A stretch of DNA of 55,257 nt from NCBI GenBank assembly GCA_000702025.1, contig JNKJ01000038.1:1-55257 (forward strand). Direction: 5' to 3'. Below the pieces are notes generated by a model that saw only the letters and a program-made list of their open reading frames with translations, was not told where the DNA came from and did no database searches. This document shows positions 1-7,912 of this stretch, one piece after another. How positions within the stretch are numbered: position 1 is the first letter of the stretch; the number at the start of each line of letters is the position of its first letter. Position numbers and translations under genes: made by a program. This DNA comes from Blautia schinkii DSM 10518. Its GTDB lineage: Bacteria > Bacillota > Clostridia > Lachnospirales > Lachnospiraceae.

Positions 1-230
1 GTTTTTCTCATGCTGCTGATATAAAATATAGAAGAGAGGATGCGTGTCATCAGTAAGACATGGCTCTCGTAAGTGATATAACTCTGGTGGCGTGGGTCAT
101 CCAGTCGTTTCAACATGGACAGGAGTCCGGGGAAATAGTGGCGGATCACCTTTACCAGTTCGCATGCCAGATGAAACTGGGCCAGGTGTTCCCTTGTATC
201 TTTTCTGGTTACCTTTGCTTTTGTTTTCAT
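1..230 (-). CDS. Transposase-like protein, N-terminal part (runs off the window)
   Basis: An open frame starts at an ATG at 228-230 and reads to the left edge without a stop, giving 76 residues that begin MKTKAKVTRKDTREH. A strong AAAGGAGG Shine-Dalgarno sequence lies just upstream (about 238-246). The segment with DPRHQSYITY followed by LLMTRILSSIFYISSMRK resembles the N-terminus of a transposase family frequent in gut Clostridia, by recall only. The catalytic part would lie outside the window, so neither the IS family nor intactness can be decided. A transposase here fits the mobile-element setting of the next 8 kb. Confidence 0.55.
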   Translation of the reverse strand, partial: MKTKAKVTRKDTREHLAQFHLACELVKVIRHYFPGLLSMLKRLDDPRHQSYITYESHVLLMTRILSSIFYISSMRK

Positions 231-299
231 GATAAAAACCTCCTTTCTTTATGCAGTTGCGAAGAAATAATCCTTTGGTCAGTTTTATTATCTCGCAAT

Positions 300-325
300 C
301 CCACATAAAGTGGGAGGTTTTTTTT
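300..325 (+). terminator. Hairpin plus T-run upstream of the transposase-like gene
   Basis: CCCAC and GTGGG form a 5-bp stem around ATAAA and are followed by AGG and a run of T on the plus strand. It could block transcription on the plus strand or be part of an IS end. The stem is short. Confidence 0.35.
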
Positions 326-639
326 AAAAATTAATTTAATCGTCAAAGCTGGGATTGTTTACGAAATATTCTATATACCTTTTGACTTTCAACTCTCTTC
401 AATAAATACACCCAAGGTACTCACGCCTATTTTCTGTTTTCTTTATATCTAATCACACCATTACAACTCAAAGCGGAAACAAAAGCCATTTCTACTTTGC
501 GACATCGTGTCGTAAGGTTTTGTTCTTCTTTAGACGGAAAAGTACCCCCAGACTCTTATTTCCAATTTACCCACATTTTGATGAAATCATGAATATTTAC
601 CAAATCTGCCCCGGCCACCTGCAAATTTGACCCCATTGC
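326..639. other. Gene-free stretch, possible decayed IS end
   Basis: No convincing reading frame is present. It contains the first 19-bp palindrome (497-515). The part at about 541-635 has GC-rich blocks (GTACCCCCAGACTC, CCCCGGCCACCTGC, TTTGACCCC) in AT-rich sequence, a style reminiscent of the ends of IS21-like elements. That comparison is from memory and no inverted partner was found. Confidence 0.25.
497..515. promoter_or_regulatory. 19-bp palindrome, copy 1 (candidate parS or recombination site)
   Basis: TTGCGACATCGTGTCGTAA has arms CGACA and TGTCG around TCG, plus outer TT/AA. A second copy at 3000-3018 differs only in that the third base and third-last base are swapped between the copies. 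A ParB gene in the same element makes a ParB-binding site one option. A recombinase or regulator site is another. Confidence 0.45.
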
Positions 640-1227
640 TTACGCAAAATCTTTCCCGAAAACTCTTTCAGCCAACCTTACCTTTCCATCTACAATTTCA
701 ACAATCTTATACATATCCAAAAAATCCATGGTTTTCATAAAACCTTCCTCTTTTACCAATCCCAAGTGGTGCTCTCTTTCATATTCTAATACCTTTTGCA
801 ACAACACCGTTTCCTCTACCGGCTTATCGTAAGCGCCCATACGGTTCAACATAACGATAATCTCTGCTGATTTTTCAGGTAACTCCACATTTACAACTTC
901 TTTCAGGGCAAGGGTCAGTACAAGCAACAGTTGGATACTTGACAGCAACTTGTCTGGTTTCTGATATCCCGCAAATATCTCAGTTGCCGCTTTTACAGCA
1001 CCCTTAACATCAACAAAAAGATTTCCGGGCTTCAGAGACATAGGTTTTCTGAAATTGTATAGTATTCCTTTTAAATCTGCGTCCACAATCAGTACCGCAA
1101 ATTTTTCAATCAGACATTTTGTAAAAATACTCTCTACATGCATGTCTTTCCCTTTTTTCTTAAGAAATTCGGCTATAGAATCATTTTTTCTATATGCCTC
1201 AGCTTCTATATCCATCTCCTGTTTCAC
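640..1227 (-). CDS. Hypothetical protein, partner of the metallopeptidase
   Basis: A 195-residue protein that I do not recognise. It is soluble and rich in Lys and Glu, with no signal peptide or membrane segment. A hydrophobic helix-like stretch is visible around residues 95-110 (SIQLLLVLTLALKEVV). The frame opens at a GTG (1225-1227) that overlaps the TGA of the upstream metallopeptidase gene, and an ATG four codons later (1215) is an alternative start. The shared GGGAGGTGA sequence suggests translational coupling. The tight coupling implies it works with the peptidase, perhaps as substrate, inhibitor or effector, which is inference from gene order only. Confidence 0.7.
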   Translation of the reverse strand: MKQEMDIEAEAYRKNDSIAEFLKKKGKDMHVESIFTKCLIEKFAVLIVDADLKGILYNFRKPMSLKPGNLFVDVKGAVKAATEIFAGYQKPDKLLSSIQLLLVLTLALKEVVNVELPEKSAEIIVMLNRMGAYDKPVEETVLLQKVLEYEREHHLGLVKEEGFMKTMDFLDMYKIVEIVDGKVRLAERVFGKDFA

Positions 1228-2261
1228 CTCCCTTCATTAATCCTCTCAGTTCTTCTTTTCCTATTCAAAATAGAATCAAGCTTTCCTTTTTGCATCTTTA
1301 TCAACAGGTTGGGCCTGTAATATTTGTCCGTAACATCTAACAGCCCTTGATATAAGACATTTCCCTCTTCCGTATTAAACTGATACTCTGGTCTGTCTAC
1401 AATTCCGAACAACTGGTTTTTCCTCCGCATGGGTACCGGATGAGTCCAGTCATCCACCCACTGTTTGTATAAAACCCTGTCTGTATAATAGAACAGATCA
1501 AAATATTCCATCAGCATCATAGGGGCCAAATAAGTATGTTCATAAAAGGTCCTTTCTTTTTCTGGTTTCTTCGCATCCCTCATGATCAGCCGCAGCACCA
1601 TGTCATAAGCAATCCGATCTGCATCGTATTCCTCTTTTCGTATCTGACGGTCTGTTGTGGATATGCGTCCGCATTTTCTGAAATAGATATGGGCTAGTTC
1701 ATGAGACATCGCAAATGCCAAAATTGACCAATAGCAGTCAGTTGCGAGAGTAAACAAGTGTGAGTCCATTTCTGAAACTAACCTCAGCATTTCCTCCAGG
1801 GCAATTTCGCTTATCATTTCTCCCAGAATGCACTGCTCATGGAAAATGTAAAGCATATTGCTAAATGCAAATCCCCAGATTTTTTCGTTTTCTTGAAATT
1901 CCGACCATATAAAACTTGTAAGCAGGAAAGATGTCACCGTAGACTCAAAAAGTTCATCAACATATATTACCGGATGTATCTGGCTGGTGTATGCGGATAC
2001 GCAAATGCCCTTTTGATACCTATTAATCAGCTCTATCCCCTTCACCTCATTTTGATAATACTTTGAAAATTCGGTACAAATTTCGTCTAACAGAGTTCTT
2101 ATATTATTTTCCCGGTAAGCAGATGCTGCCTGGTCATAATTGGATTCCGTTCCAAAATACTTCAGGTACCGCGCAATCCCACCATCAATATCTTGAATAA
2201 CAGTGCCGGATTCCCTCATCCGTCTATATCCTGAATGATACACCATATCATTTACTGCCAT
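1224..2261 (-). CDS. HExxH zinc metallopeptidase, ImmA/IrrE- or Lit-like
   Basis: A 345-residue soluble protein. The motif HELAH at residues 187-191 followed by EEYDADRIAYD at 210-220 gives two histidine ligands, a catalytic Glu and a downstream Glu/Asp ligand group, the pattern of gluzincin-like peptidases such as ImmA/IrrE and the Lit (U49) abortive-infection protease. The first 170 residues match nothing I recognise. An XRE regulator lies upstream on the same strand (2489-2851) and a coupled hypothetical gene lies downstream. XRE plus HExxH protease pairs commonly control mobile elements by cleaving the repressor, while Lit cleaves EF-Tu on phage infection. Either role is possible here. 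The peptidase call is solid, the subfamily is not. Confidence 0.75.
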   Translation of the reverse strand: MAVNDMVYHSGYRRMRESGTVIQDIDGGIARYLKYFGTESNYDQAASAYRENNIRTLLDEICTEFSKYYQNEVKGIELINRYQKGICVSAYTSQIHPVIYVDELFESTVTSFLLTSFIWSEFQENEKIWGFAFSNMLYIFHEQCILGEMISEIALEEMLRLVSEMDSHLFTLATDCYWSILAFAMSHELAHIYFRKCGRISTTDRQIRKEEYDADRIAYDMVLRLIMRDAKKPEKERTFYEHTYLAPMMLMEYFDLFYYTDRVLYKQWVDDWTHPVPMRRKNQLFGIVDRPEYQFNTEEGNVLYQGLLDVTDKYYRPNLLIKMQKGKLDSILNRKRRTERINEGR

Positions 2262-2488
2262 ATTCCACCGTTCCCCGCTAATGCCTATCTAACTTTATAT
2301 CTCTGATATCTATTCTCCTGCGAAAGCCTACTGCAATCAAATCACCATAGGGGATTTTCCTTTTATTTGATTTGCGTTTTCAATTCACAGTTTATCTCCT
2401 GTAAATATAATATTATAAATCCGGTGTATCCGCAATAGACAGGCAGTAACAGTTTATGTTCTAAAAACTGCTATTCTTACCATAAAAA

Positions 2489-2851
2489 TTACTGTCTGCA
2501 CTTTTCAAATCCTTTTAATAATGCTGTCATGGTCTGCACTACGATTTCCTGTTCTCTCTGGTTTAAATTCCGGGCACGCTGGAATAGTTCCCAAAGACCG
2601 ATCCTTTCCTCTATTGCTCGCACATTACTGCCAAGCAGTTCATTGGCATCGCCGTCCAAAATCTGCACCAACTTATGGAAGATTTCCACTGACATCGCTG
2701 TCTGTCCTCCCTCGATCCGGCTAATCGTGTTGGGACTGATTCCTGCCTGCTCCGCAAGCATCTCCTGTGATAGCCGGGCTTCCTGCCGTTTCTCTTGGAT
2801 ACGTTTTCCCAACTCAATCAGCTCCCTCGATGTAGCACGATTCCCCAACAC
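2489..2851 (-). CDS. XRE-family helix-turn-helix transcriptional regulator
   Basis: 120 residues. A Cro/C1-type HTH spans about residues 11-68, with LSQEMLAEQAGISPNTISRIEGG as the helix 2 - turn - recognition helix core. The C-terminal 50 residues carry an extension typical of dimerising phage-like repressors. It lies 227 bp upstream of the HExxH peptidase gene on the same strand, the classic repressor/antirepressor-protease order, although here the genes are not overlapping. It probably represses its own cassette. The start ATG at 2849-2851 is preceded by a GGGAGGGAG-type ribosome binding site. Confidence 0.85.
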   Translation of the reverse strand: MLGNRATSRELIELGKRIQEKRQEARLSQEMLAEQAGISPNTISRIEGGQTAMSVEIFHKLVQILDGDANELLGSNVRAIEERIGLWELFQRARNLNQREQEIVVQTMTALLKGFEKCRQ

Positions 2852-2999
2852 ACTCCCTCCCTTCTGGCTCTAAAAACGAAAAAACAGAAAACCGGTTTGC
2901 GATTTTCTGCTTAATGCTGCTTGCTGCCACCACAGCAGCCCTTATTTAGTTTCCCTTTTTTCTTGCGCTTATGCAACTATGTTCTGTACTCTCAGAACT

Positions 3000-3018
3000 T
3001 TACGACATCGTGTCGCAA
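3000..3018. promoter_or_regulatory. 19-bp palindrome, copy 2
   Basis: TTACGACATCGTGTCGCAA keeps the CGACA-TCG-TGTCG core of the copy at 497-515, with the outer A/G and C/T bases exchanged. Palindromy extends slightly further here (TTTACGACA...TGTCGCAAA). The two copies bracket the XRE/peptidase/hypothetical cassette. Confidence 0.45.
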
Positions 3019-3029
3019 AGTCTTTCTCG

Positions 3030-3073
3030 AAAAGGTAAGGAAAAGGCAGCCAAACTTTAAGCTGACTGCCCTT
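3030..3073 (-). terminator. Probable terminator of the small-gene operon
   Basis: On the minus strand GGCAG...CTGCC forms a stem (3045-3049 with 3066-3070) followed by a T-rich tract (CTTTTCCTTACCTTTT). It lies about 60 bp after the stop of the 79-residue gene. Confidence 0.45.
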
Positions 3074-3132
3074 TAAAACATATTATCTGGTGATAATTGA
3101 TTTCGCTTCTGACTTCCCGGCTACTGCATATC

Positions 3133-3372
3133 TTACTTTTTACCCCGTTTCTCCTGTCTCCTTTTATAACCGCTTTCAAGTAAATGACGATAGTCTGTGT
3201 CCAAAATAATTCTATGAAAATCCATCATTCTTTTCTCAATCATAAGATGTTTTCCTAATTTAACAATGGGGTTCCGCTTCCACACAGGTTCTATATCTGT
3301 TTCCATAAAATAACTTGCACAAGAAAATCCGTCCTCTACTGCGTCAGATCCGTCAAAGAGATTTGCTATCAC
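3133..3372 (-). CDS. Small hypothetical protein of the mobile element
   Basis: 79 residues starting at a GTG whose bases overlap the TGA of the upstream 92-residue gene (GTGA), which suggests coupled translation. The C-terminus is strongly basic (YKRRQEKRGKK). There is no signal peptide or membrane helix. I do not recognise a family. Together with its upstream partner it looks like an accessory cassette near the replication genes. A frameshifted single gene split in two is possible but not indicated, because the overlap is the standard 4-nt type. Confidence 0.55.
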   Translation of the reverse strand: MIANLFDGSDAVEDGFSCASYFMETDIEPVWKRNPIVKLGKHLMIEKRMMDFHRIILDTDYRHLLESGYKRRQEKRGKK

Positions 3373-3647
3373 ATCTGCAATTTAACAATTGAGGAATCTC
3401 CGAATGCATCTTTCAAGGACTCCGCACTACATCCATCGTATTTATCCAGTTCATTAAAATCTGTTGTCAGTTTAAATGTCTGCAGGATTTTCGGTTCAGA
3501 TTCATCCTCATCCCTCGGTCCGCGAAAAAAAAGTATTGGGTCATATTTAAGGTTACGCCACGATATTGTGCGTTTCTGCGTTCTCTGTATCAATGTGTCC
3601 ACTAACAGCTGCTTTGTCTCTTGATCAATCTCGTCGTATTCTTCCAT
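3369..3647 (-). CDS. Small hypothetical protein of the mobile element
   Basis: 92 residues, acidic, starting MEEYDEIDQETKQLL and containing an FFRGPRDEDESEP segment. No family recognised. It is coupled to the downstream 79-residue gene through a 4-nt overlap, so the two probably act together. No catalytic motif is evident. Confidence 0.55.
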   Translation of the reverse strand: MEEYDEIDQETKQLLVDTLIQRTQKRTISWRNLKYDPILFFRGPRDEDESEPKILQTFKLTTDFNELDKYDGCSAESLKDAFGDSSIVKLQM

Positions 3648-3820
3648 ATTTTATCACAGGCATTCTGCATAATCGTATTGGTCAGAGAAGCCTTTCTCCT
3701 TTTCTTCGTTTGTACTTTCCGTCACTATTTTGCACCCTGCTGATATAATATTATACTTTCACTATACTCAAACGGAACAGTCCCTTAAATCCGCGGTCTT
3801 GTCCTTAATACTCCCGGCAT

Positions 3821-4174
3821 TTACCTGCCTGCCACTTCTGCCACTTTTCCAACTGCCCACACTATCCCGGAAACAAGTGCTTTCACCATGAAGCATAGTG
3901 CTATGAGCAGCCGCCAGACCAATACCACACCCCCTATAACGCCTCCAACCAACAGGTTGAGCACAAATATCGCAACTGTAGCTCCTAAGTCATATCCTTT
4001 GGGCACTATCCAGAAATACATCCGCTGCACGCCAAAAGGAATGCCGGTAAACACCCACAGCTTCAGATAATCACAGACCCCGTTTTCCACGCAAATCGGA
4101 TAAAACAGTGCCGCAAAAAAAGCCGCCGCTGATATAGGCCACACCACTTTTTTCAAGAAGTCCATTACCGTCAT
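3821..4174 (-). CDS. DUF6050-like membrane protein
   Basis: 117 residues with about three hydrophobic segments (about 8-30, 62-85 and 85-110). The sequence LKLWVFTGIPFGVQRMYFWIVP in the middle and the glycine-rich LLVGGVIGGVV stretch match the DUF6050 pattern I recall from conjugative elements of gut Firmicutes. It starts 5 bp after the replication initiator stop, so it is the last gene of the parA-parB-rep-DUF6050 run. Its role in the element is unknown, but a membrane accessory protein for element transfer or maintenance is plausible. Confidence 0.7.
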   Translation of the reverse strand: MTVMDFLKKVVWPISAAAFFAALFYPICVENGVCDYLKLWVFTGIPFGVQRMYFWIVPKGYDLGATVAIFVLNLLVGGVIGGVVLVWRLLIALCFMVKALVSGIVWAVGKVAEVAGR

Positions 4175-4179
4175 TTATC

Positions 4180-5475
4180 TTATCCTCCCCCATACATATC
4201 GTAGTTCACTTCAGCCTGGTAGTAGTTTCCTATCGTCAGCGTGGAATTGTAAAGTGTTGTCAGCAGATAGGCTTTGATGTTCCCTACCTTCGTTGTATTC
4301 TTCTGCAGGCATTCCAGCGTATACTGGATATGACCATGAGTAATTTTCATAAAGCGGTTTTTGACGATTACCGCCGGCTTATCTGCTCCTGCTATCCGGA
4401 GAATGCTGTTATCGGACATGAGCATTACCTCCACCATTAATTCCACAAGTTCATCTATCTCCCCAAGGTGACACTGCCTGTCTCTCTGGAAACACTCATA
4501 GCTGATGTTTTCCCGTATGGTCTCACGATAGGCTTCCATTTCATCTATCATATCACGGGGCATAGTTGCCCGAAAGCCAGACAGATGAGTAAGATTAGAT
4601 GAGATAGGAACTTCTGTTTCACTATTATCAGTATTATTAATATCAGTCTTATTAGATAGTGATTTTGGAAATTCAAGAGTTGTGATTTTCATCATTCCAG
4701 AATTGTGATTTTCATCATTCTTGAATTGTGATTCTGGAAATTCCTGAATTGTGGTTTTCACAATTCTTGAATTGTGATTTTCATCATTCTTGAATTGTGA
4801 TTCTGGAAATTCTTGAATTGTGGTTTTCATCATTCCAGAATTGTGATTTTCACCATTCTTGAATTGTGATTCTGGTGATTCCTGAATTATGGTTTTCACG
4901 ATTTCTGAATTGTAATTTTCATCATTCTTGAATTGTGATTCTGGAAACGCCCGAATTGTGGTATCCGCAACACCTAAATTGTATTTTTCCGTGTTCTCGG
5001 ATCCTGCTTCTGTTGATTCCTGAATTGTAGTTTCCACAACTCTTGAATTGTGATTTTCACAATTCTTTGTATTTGCAAATTTCTCTGGTTCTTTCTTATC
5101 TTCATTTTGGGACATCACAAAATTCTTCACGAAAATAACATTAGGCTTTCCCAAACCTAACCTTCTCTTCTCGATTAATCCAATTCCCTTTTCCGTATCC
5201 AGTTCCTTCAATAATTTGACCGCCTTCTGTGTGCCACAATTCATTAGCTCGGCAATATCCTCCACAGTAAAAATAATATATACCCTGTTTTGCTCATCAA
5301 GCCACCGATTTTTAGCACTAAGGCTCATACGGTCTAACAAAAGACCGTATAAAACCTTCGCTTCACAGGATAAGCCTTTAAAGCACTCTGCTGTAAAAAG
5401 TATCTTGGGAATACGGTAGAAACTATATTGTTCTGATTCGATTCCCCTAAAATAGTCGAAACTGATTTTCTGCAT
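4180..5475 (-). CDS. repA: RepA_N-family replication initiator with DUF6017-like C-terminus
   Basis: 431 residues. Residues 1-118 match the RepA_N initiator domain: YSFYRIPKILF, LSCEAKVLYGLLLDRM, then a winged-helix-like segment with VEDIAELMNCGTQKAVKLLKEL. Residues 149-263 are five tandem copies of a 23-residue unit (TTIQEFPESQFKNDENHNS type). Residues 305-420 form a second folded domain resembling DUF6017 (DMIDEMEAYRETIREN to AYLLTTLYN). RepA_N proteins start theta replication of Firmicutes plasmids and also occur on integrative elements. In that family the origin is known to lie inside the rep gene, which makes the repeat block notable. The stop is 1 bp from the start side of parB, so rep follows parA-parB in one transcript. 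Confidence 0.88.
   Translation of the reverse strand: MQKISFDYFRGIESEQYSFYRIPKILFTAECFKGLSCEAKVLYGLLLDRMSLSAKNRWLDEQNRVYIIFTVEDIAELMNCGTQKAVKLLKELDTEKGIGLIEKRRLGLGKPNVIFVKNFVMSQNEDKKEPEKFANTKNCENHNSRVVETTIQESTEAGSENTEKYNLGVADTTIRAFPESQFKNDENYNSEIVKTIIQESPESQFKNGENHNSGMMKTTIQEFPESQFKNDENHNSRIVKTTIQEFPESQFKNDENHNSGMMKITTLEFPKSLSNKTDINNTDNSETEVPISSNLTHLSGFRATMPRDMIDEMEAYRETIRENISYECFQRDRQCHLGEIDELVELMVEVMLMSDNSILRIAGADKPAVIVKNRFMKITHGHIQYTLECLQKNTTKVGNIKAYLLTTLYNSTLTIGNYYQAEVNYDMYGGG
4660..5058. repeat. 69-bp tandem repeats inside rep: candidate replication origin
   Basis: Five full 69-bp units run from 4687 to 5031, with partial units on both sides. Each contains blocks such as AATTGTGATTCTGG, AATTGTGGTTTTCA and AATTGTGATTTTCATCATTC on the plus strand. 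An AATTGTG core recurs roughly every 23 bp, so each 69-bp unit carries about three near-iterons. They encode the 23-residue protein repeats and are likely the iterons bound by the initiator. Confidence 0.75.
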
Positions 5476-5476
5476 C

Positions 5477-6364
5477 TTACAGCTCCCCCTTCTCCCCGCT
5501 GTCCTTCCATTCCTGAAGCAGCTTATATATCACATTCTCAATCTGAGCTTTTGTATAGGCTGCCGGAAAGTAATCACTAACTTTCTTTGCAGGAATAGTC
5601 ACGCTTGAACTTGTACTGGCCTTTTTAACAAGAGTAGCATAGATCCTGCCCTCCGTCAGCTCACCTGCTTCACTGAAAGTCTTTAATTGTTCTGCCTGGG
5701 ATTTTGAGGGAAATACGCCGCTGTTTATGATTGCATCTGCAGCCCACTTCTGCTCATTCTGTTTGAGATAAGACAGCTTTTCCCCAACTGTGAGCGGCAT
5801 TTTACAGGTATCCACATAATCCAGCAGCTCTTTTTCAAGTTCTGCCAGACGGATATACCGCTGTACCGTTCTTCCGCTCTCCCCGGCAGCCTCGCCCACC
5901 ATATCAGCAGTGTGCTTCTCACCTTTGCTACCCTGATGTCTCATTGCCTCATATTTCATTTTATAGGCATGGGCCTTTTCGCTGGGCAGTATATCCTCCC
6001 TCTGGATATTCGTATCGACCATGATCACCGTGGCGGCATCGTCATCTAAATCCCGGATAATTACCGGCATTTCCTCAAGCCCAGCCAGTTCACACGCTCG
6101 CCATCTGCGGTGTCCTGCTATGACTTCGTAACCGCCTTCCGGATATGGCCGCACGATTCCAGGTATCAGTATCCCATATTTCCTGACACTTTCCACAGTT
6201 TCCGCCATTTTATCATCATCGAGTACCCGGAATGGGTGCCCTTTAAACGTATGAAATAGGTTGATAGGAACAGATGTAATCACTTCGCCTGGATTCTGGC
6301 CGCTGATACCAAATAAGTCGTCGTAAGATGCCAGTTTTACTTTCTGTGCACTTTTACTCTTCAT
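5477..6364 (-). CDS. parB: ParB/RepB/Spo0J-family partition protein
   Basis: 295 residues. The N-terminal ParB domain (about 28-120) has NLFHTFKGHPFRV, GILIPGIVRPYPEGGYEVIAGHRRWRA (the GHRRWRA box of CTP-binding ParB proteins) and DTNIQRE. A central HTH segment (about 150-185, MVGEAAGESGRTVQRYIRL) would contact the parS site. The C-terminal part is shorter than in chromosomal Spo0J. It overlaps the end of parA by 11 bp and is followed 1 bp later by rep. The set ensures inheritance of the element, which is unusual for an integrated element unless it also replicates as a circle. Confidence 0.92.
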   Translation of the reverse strand: MKSKSAQKVKLASYDDLFGISGQNPGEVITSVPINLFHTFKGHPFRVLDDDKMAETVESVRKYGILIPGIVRPYPEGGYEVIAGHRRWRACELAGLEEMPVIIRDLDDDAATVIMVDTNIQREDILPSEKAHAYKMKYEAMRHQGSKGEKHTADMVGEAAGESGRTVQRYIRLAELEKELLDYVDTCKMPLTVGEKLSYLKQNEQKWAADAIINSGVFPSKSQAEQLKTFSEAGELTEGRIYATLVKKASTSSSVTIPAKKVSDYFPAAYTKAQIENVIYKLLQEWKDSGEKGEL

Positions 6365-7139
6365 TATCCAGCACCTCCCCTGTAAGATAATGGTATCCTT
6401 CAGCTACAATCCCTTTAGGGTCATGCAGGTATATGCTTTTTCCTTCAGCCGTAGTTTCTGCGGCCCTTACGGAAAGCGGGATGCAATTTACAAAAATATG
6501 AATCTTATCTCCGTAAGCATCCCTGATTTGTGCGGAAATATCTCTTGCAAAGTTTGTCCTGCGGTCAACCTTTGTCAGCAGTATCCCCATAATGGTAAGA
6601 TTCGGATTCAGTTTCCTATGTACCCGACCTATAGTCTTTATAAGCTGCTGTAGCCCCTTTACCGGAAGATACGCCGCCTCAACAGGAATCAGCACACTGT
6701 CCGCCGCCACAAGAGCATTAATGGTGATCATACCCAGAGAGGGCATACAATCAACAAGGATATAGTCATACTGACTTTTCAGCGTGTATAAATACTGCCG
6801 CAGAATCATTTCCCGGCTCATCACATTGACTAATGCAGTCTCCAGACCTGCCAGTTCGATATTTGCCGGTATGAAGTCAATCCCTTCCGGATGGTGCATG
6901 ATGCCCTCATCCGGAGCTATATCCTCATCATTGATAACTTTTTCCATGATATTGACCAGGGACACATCAAGTTCATCCGGCTCCTGAATACCTAAGCTGG
7001 CCGCCATGCTGCCTTGCGCATCTGCCTCTACTAAAAGCACCTTTTTTCCTTCTCTTGCCAGGCCGATTCCAAGATTAACACAGGTAGTTGTTTTACCGAC
7101 ACCACCTTTTTGGTTTGCGATTGCGATTACTCTGCACAT
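6354..7139 (-). CDS. parA: ParA-family partition ATPase
   Basis: 261 residues, close to the usual Soj/ParA size. The deviant Walker A motif KGGVGKTTT sits at residues 11-19, Walker A' (DADAQGSMAASLG-like, here EADAQGS) at about 39-45, and the Walker B region DYILVDCMPSLG at about 125-136. ATP-dependent ParA polymers or gradients move ParB-parS complexes. It is the first gene of the parA-parB-rep-DUF6050 operon. The start ATG is preceded by a weak purine-rich site. EADAQG replaces the more usual DxDPQG, a conservative difference. Confidence 0.93.
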   Translation of the reverse strand: MCRVIAIANQKGGVGKTTTCVNLGIGLAREGKKVLLVEADAQGSMAASLGIQEPDELDVSLVNIMEKVINDEDIAPDEGIMHHPEGIDFIPANIELAGLETALVNVMSREMILRQYLYTLKSQYDYILVDCMPSLGMITINALVAADSVLIPVEAAYLPVKGLQQLIKTIGRVHRKLNPNLTIMGILLTKVDRRTNFARDISAQIRDAYGDKIHIFVNCIPLSVRAAETTAEGKSIYLHDPKGIVAEGYHYLTGEVLDNEE

Positions 7140-7148
7140 ATACCATAC

Positions 7149-7316
7149 CTACCTTTTCTTTTTTTCTACATCTGAATAAGCACGAAAATATTTATTTGTT
7201 CCCTTATTTGAAAACAGGTCAGACACCTGCAGCACCTCAATTTCCTGGTGCCGCTCCATCAGCTGTCTGAACCACTGTATATCTCTTCTTGTTCCTTGTA
7301 GTCTGATTTTAAGCAT
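7149..7316 (-). CDS. DUF3970-like small protein
   Basis: 55 residues when started at the ATG at 7314-7316, five bases after a GGAGG site. Longer in-frame starts run into the neighbouring gene and lack a ribosome binding site. The pattern MLKIRLQGTRRDIQWF, then VLQVSDLFSNKGTNKYFR, matches the short DUF3970 proteins I recall from Firmicutes plasmids and conjugative elements. It ends 9 bp upstream of parA, so it probably leads that operon. The function is unknown. Confidence 0.65.
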   Translation of the reverse strand: MLKIRLQGTRRDIQWFRQLMERHQEIEVLQVSDLFSNKGTNKYFRAYSDVEKKKR

Positions 7317-7333
7317 CATTTCCTCCATTTGTG

Positions 7334-7771
7334 CTAAAAGCAATACTCCGGATAACGGATTTTTATTGCTTCCCAAAAATATCTTGCATATCCACAGCAA
7401 AATAAATTCTCTACGCTATATCTCCTAGCTTCACTCAACTGTTCCTCTGTATCCTCGCTGTTATAAACACTGGGTGTTCCGTCGCAGTATAAATTAAACG
7501 CTATACGGACAATTTTCAAACTACCACTGGTCTGCCAGCCCTCATACAGGCACCCTGTTTTCACGGTTCCTTGTCTAAAATCATATATCCTGTCTATATG
7601 AGTTCTTGTATCTCTGTCAATTCCAAGACAATAGACCAGTGCCAGATGATATACATCCTGATATCTACACTTCTGCAGATATGTCCAGAAAAATTCTTCG
7701 TGTTCTTTCCCATTAAAAATAATTGTGCAGGTAGTCTCTTCCTCTGCTCCTGTCGCTGTATATGCTGCCAT
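7334..7771 (-). CDS. DUF6075-like protein
   Basis: 145 residues from the ATG at 7769-7771, which has an AAGGAGG site seven bases upstream. The longer frame to 7831 lacks such a site. The stretch DVYHLALVYCLGIDRDTRTHIDRIYDF, the GWQTSGSLKIVRIAFNLY block and the C-terminal FCCGYARYFWEAIKIRYPEY match the DUF6075 family I recall from Firmicutes mobile elements. It has no signal peptide. It is the gene nearest to the element end and precedes the DUF3970-like and parA genes on the same strand. Confidence 0.72.
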   Translation of the reverse strand: MAAYTATGAEEETTCTIIFNGKEHEEFFWTYLQKCRYQDVYHLALVYCLGIDRDTRTHIDRIYDFRQGTVKTGCLYEGWQTSGSLKIVRIAFNLYCDGTPSVYNSEDTEEQLSEARRYSVENLFCCGYARYFWEAIKIRYPEYCF

Positions 7772-7912
7772 AACTTGTCCTCCTTGTCGTTTTATTGGGA
7801 TAATTAATCTACTAATACTTCTAATTGACATTTCCTCCCGAATGTCTAAACTTTATATAGGACAAATTGACTTTCGCTGCCGCTTCCGCATCCTATCCTC
7901 CGGGCAAAAGAA

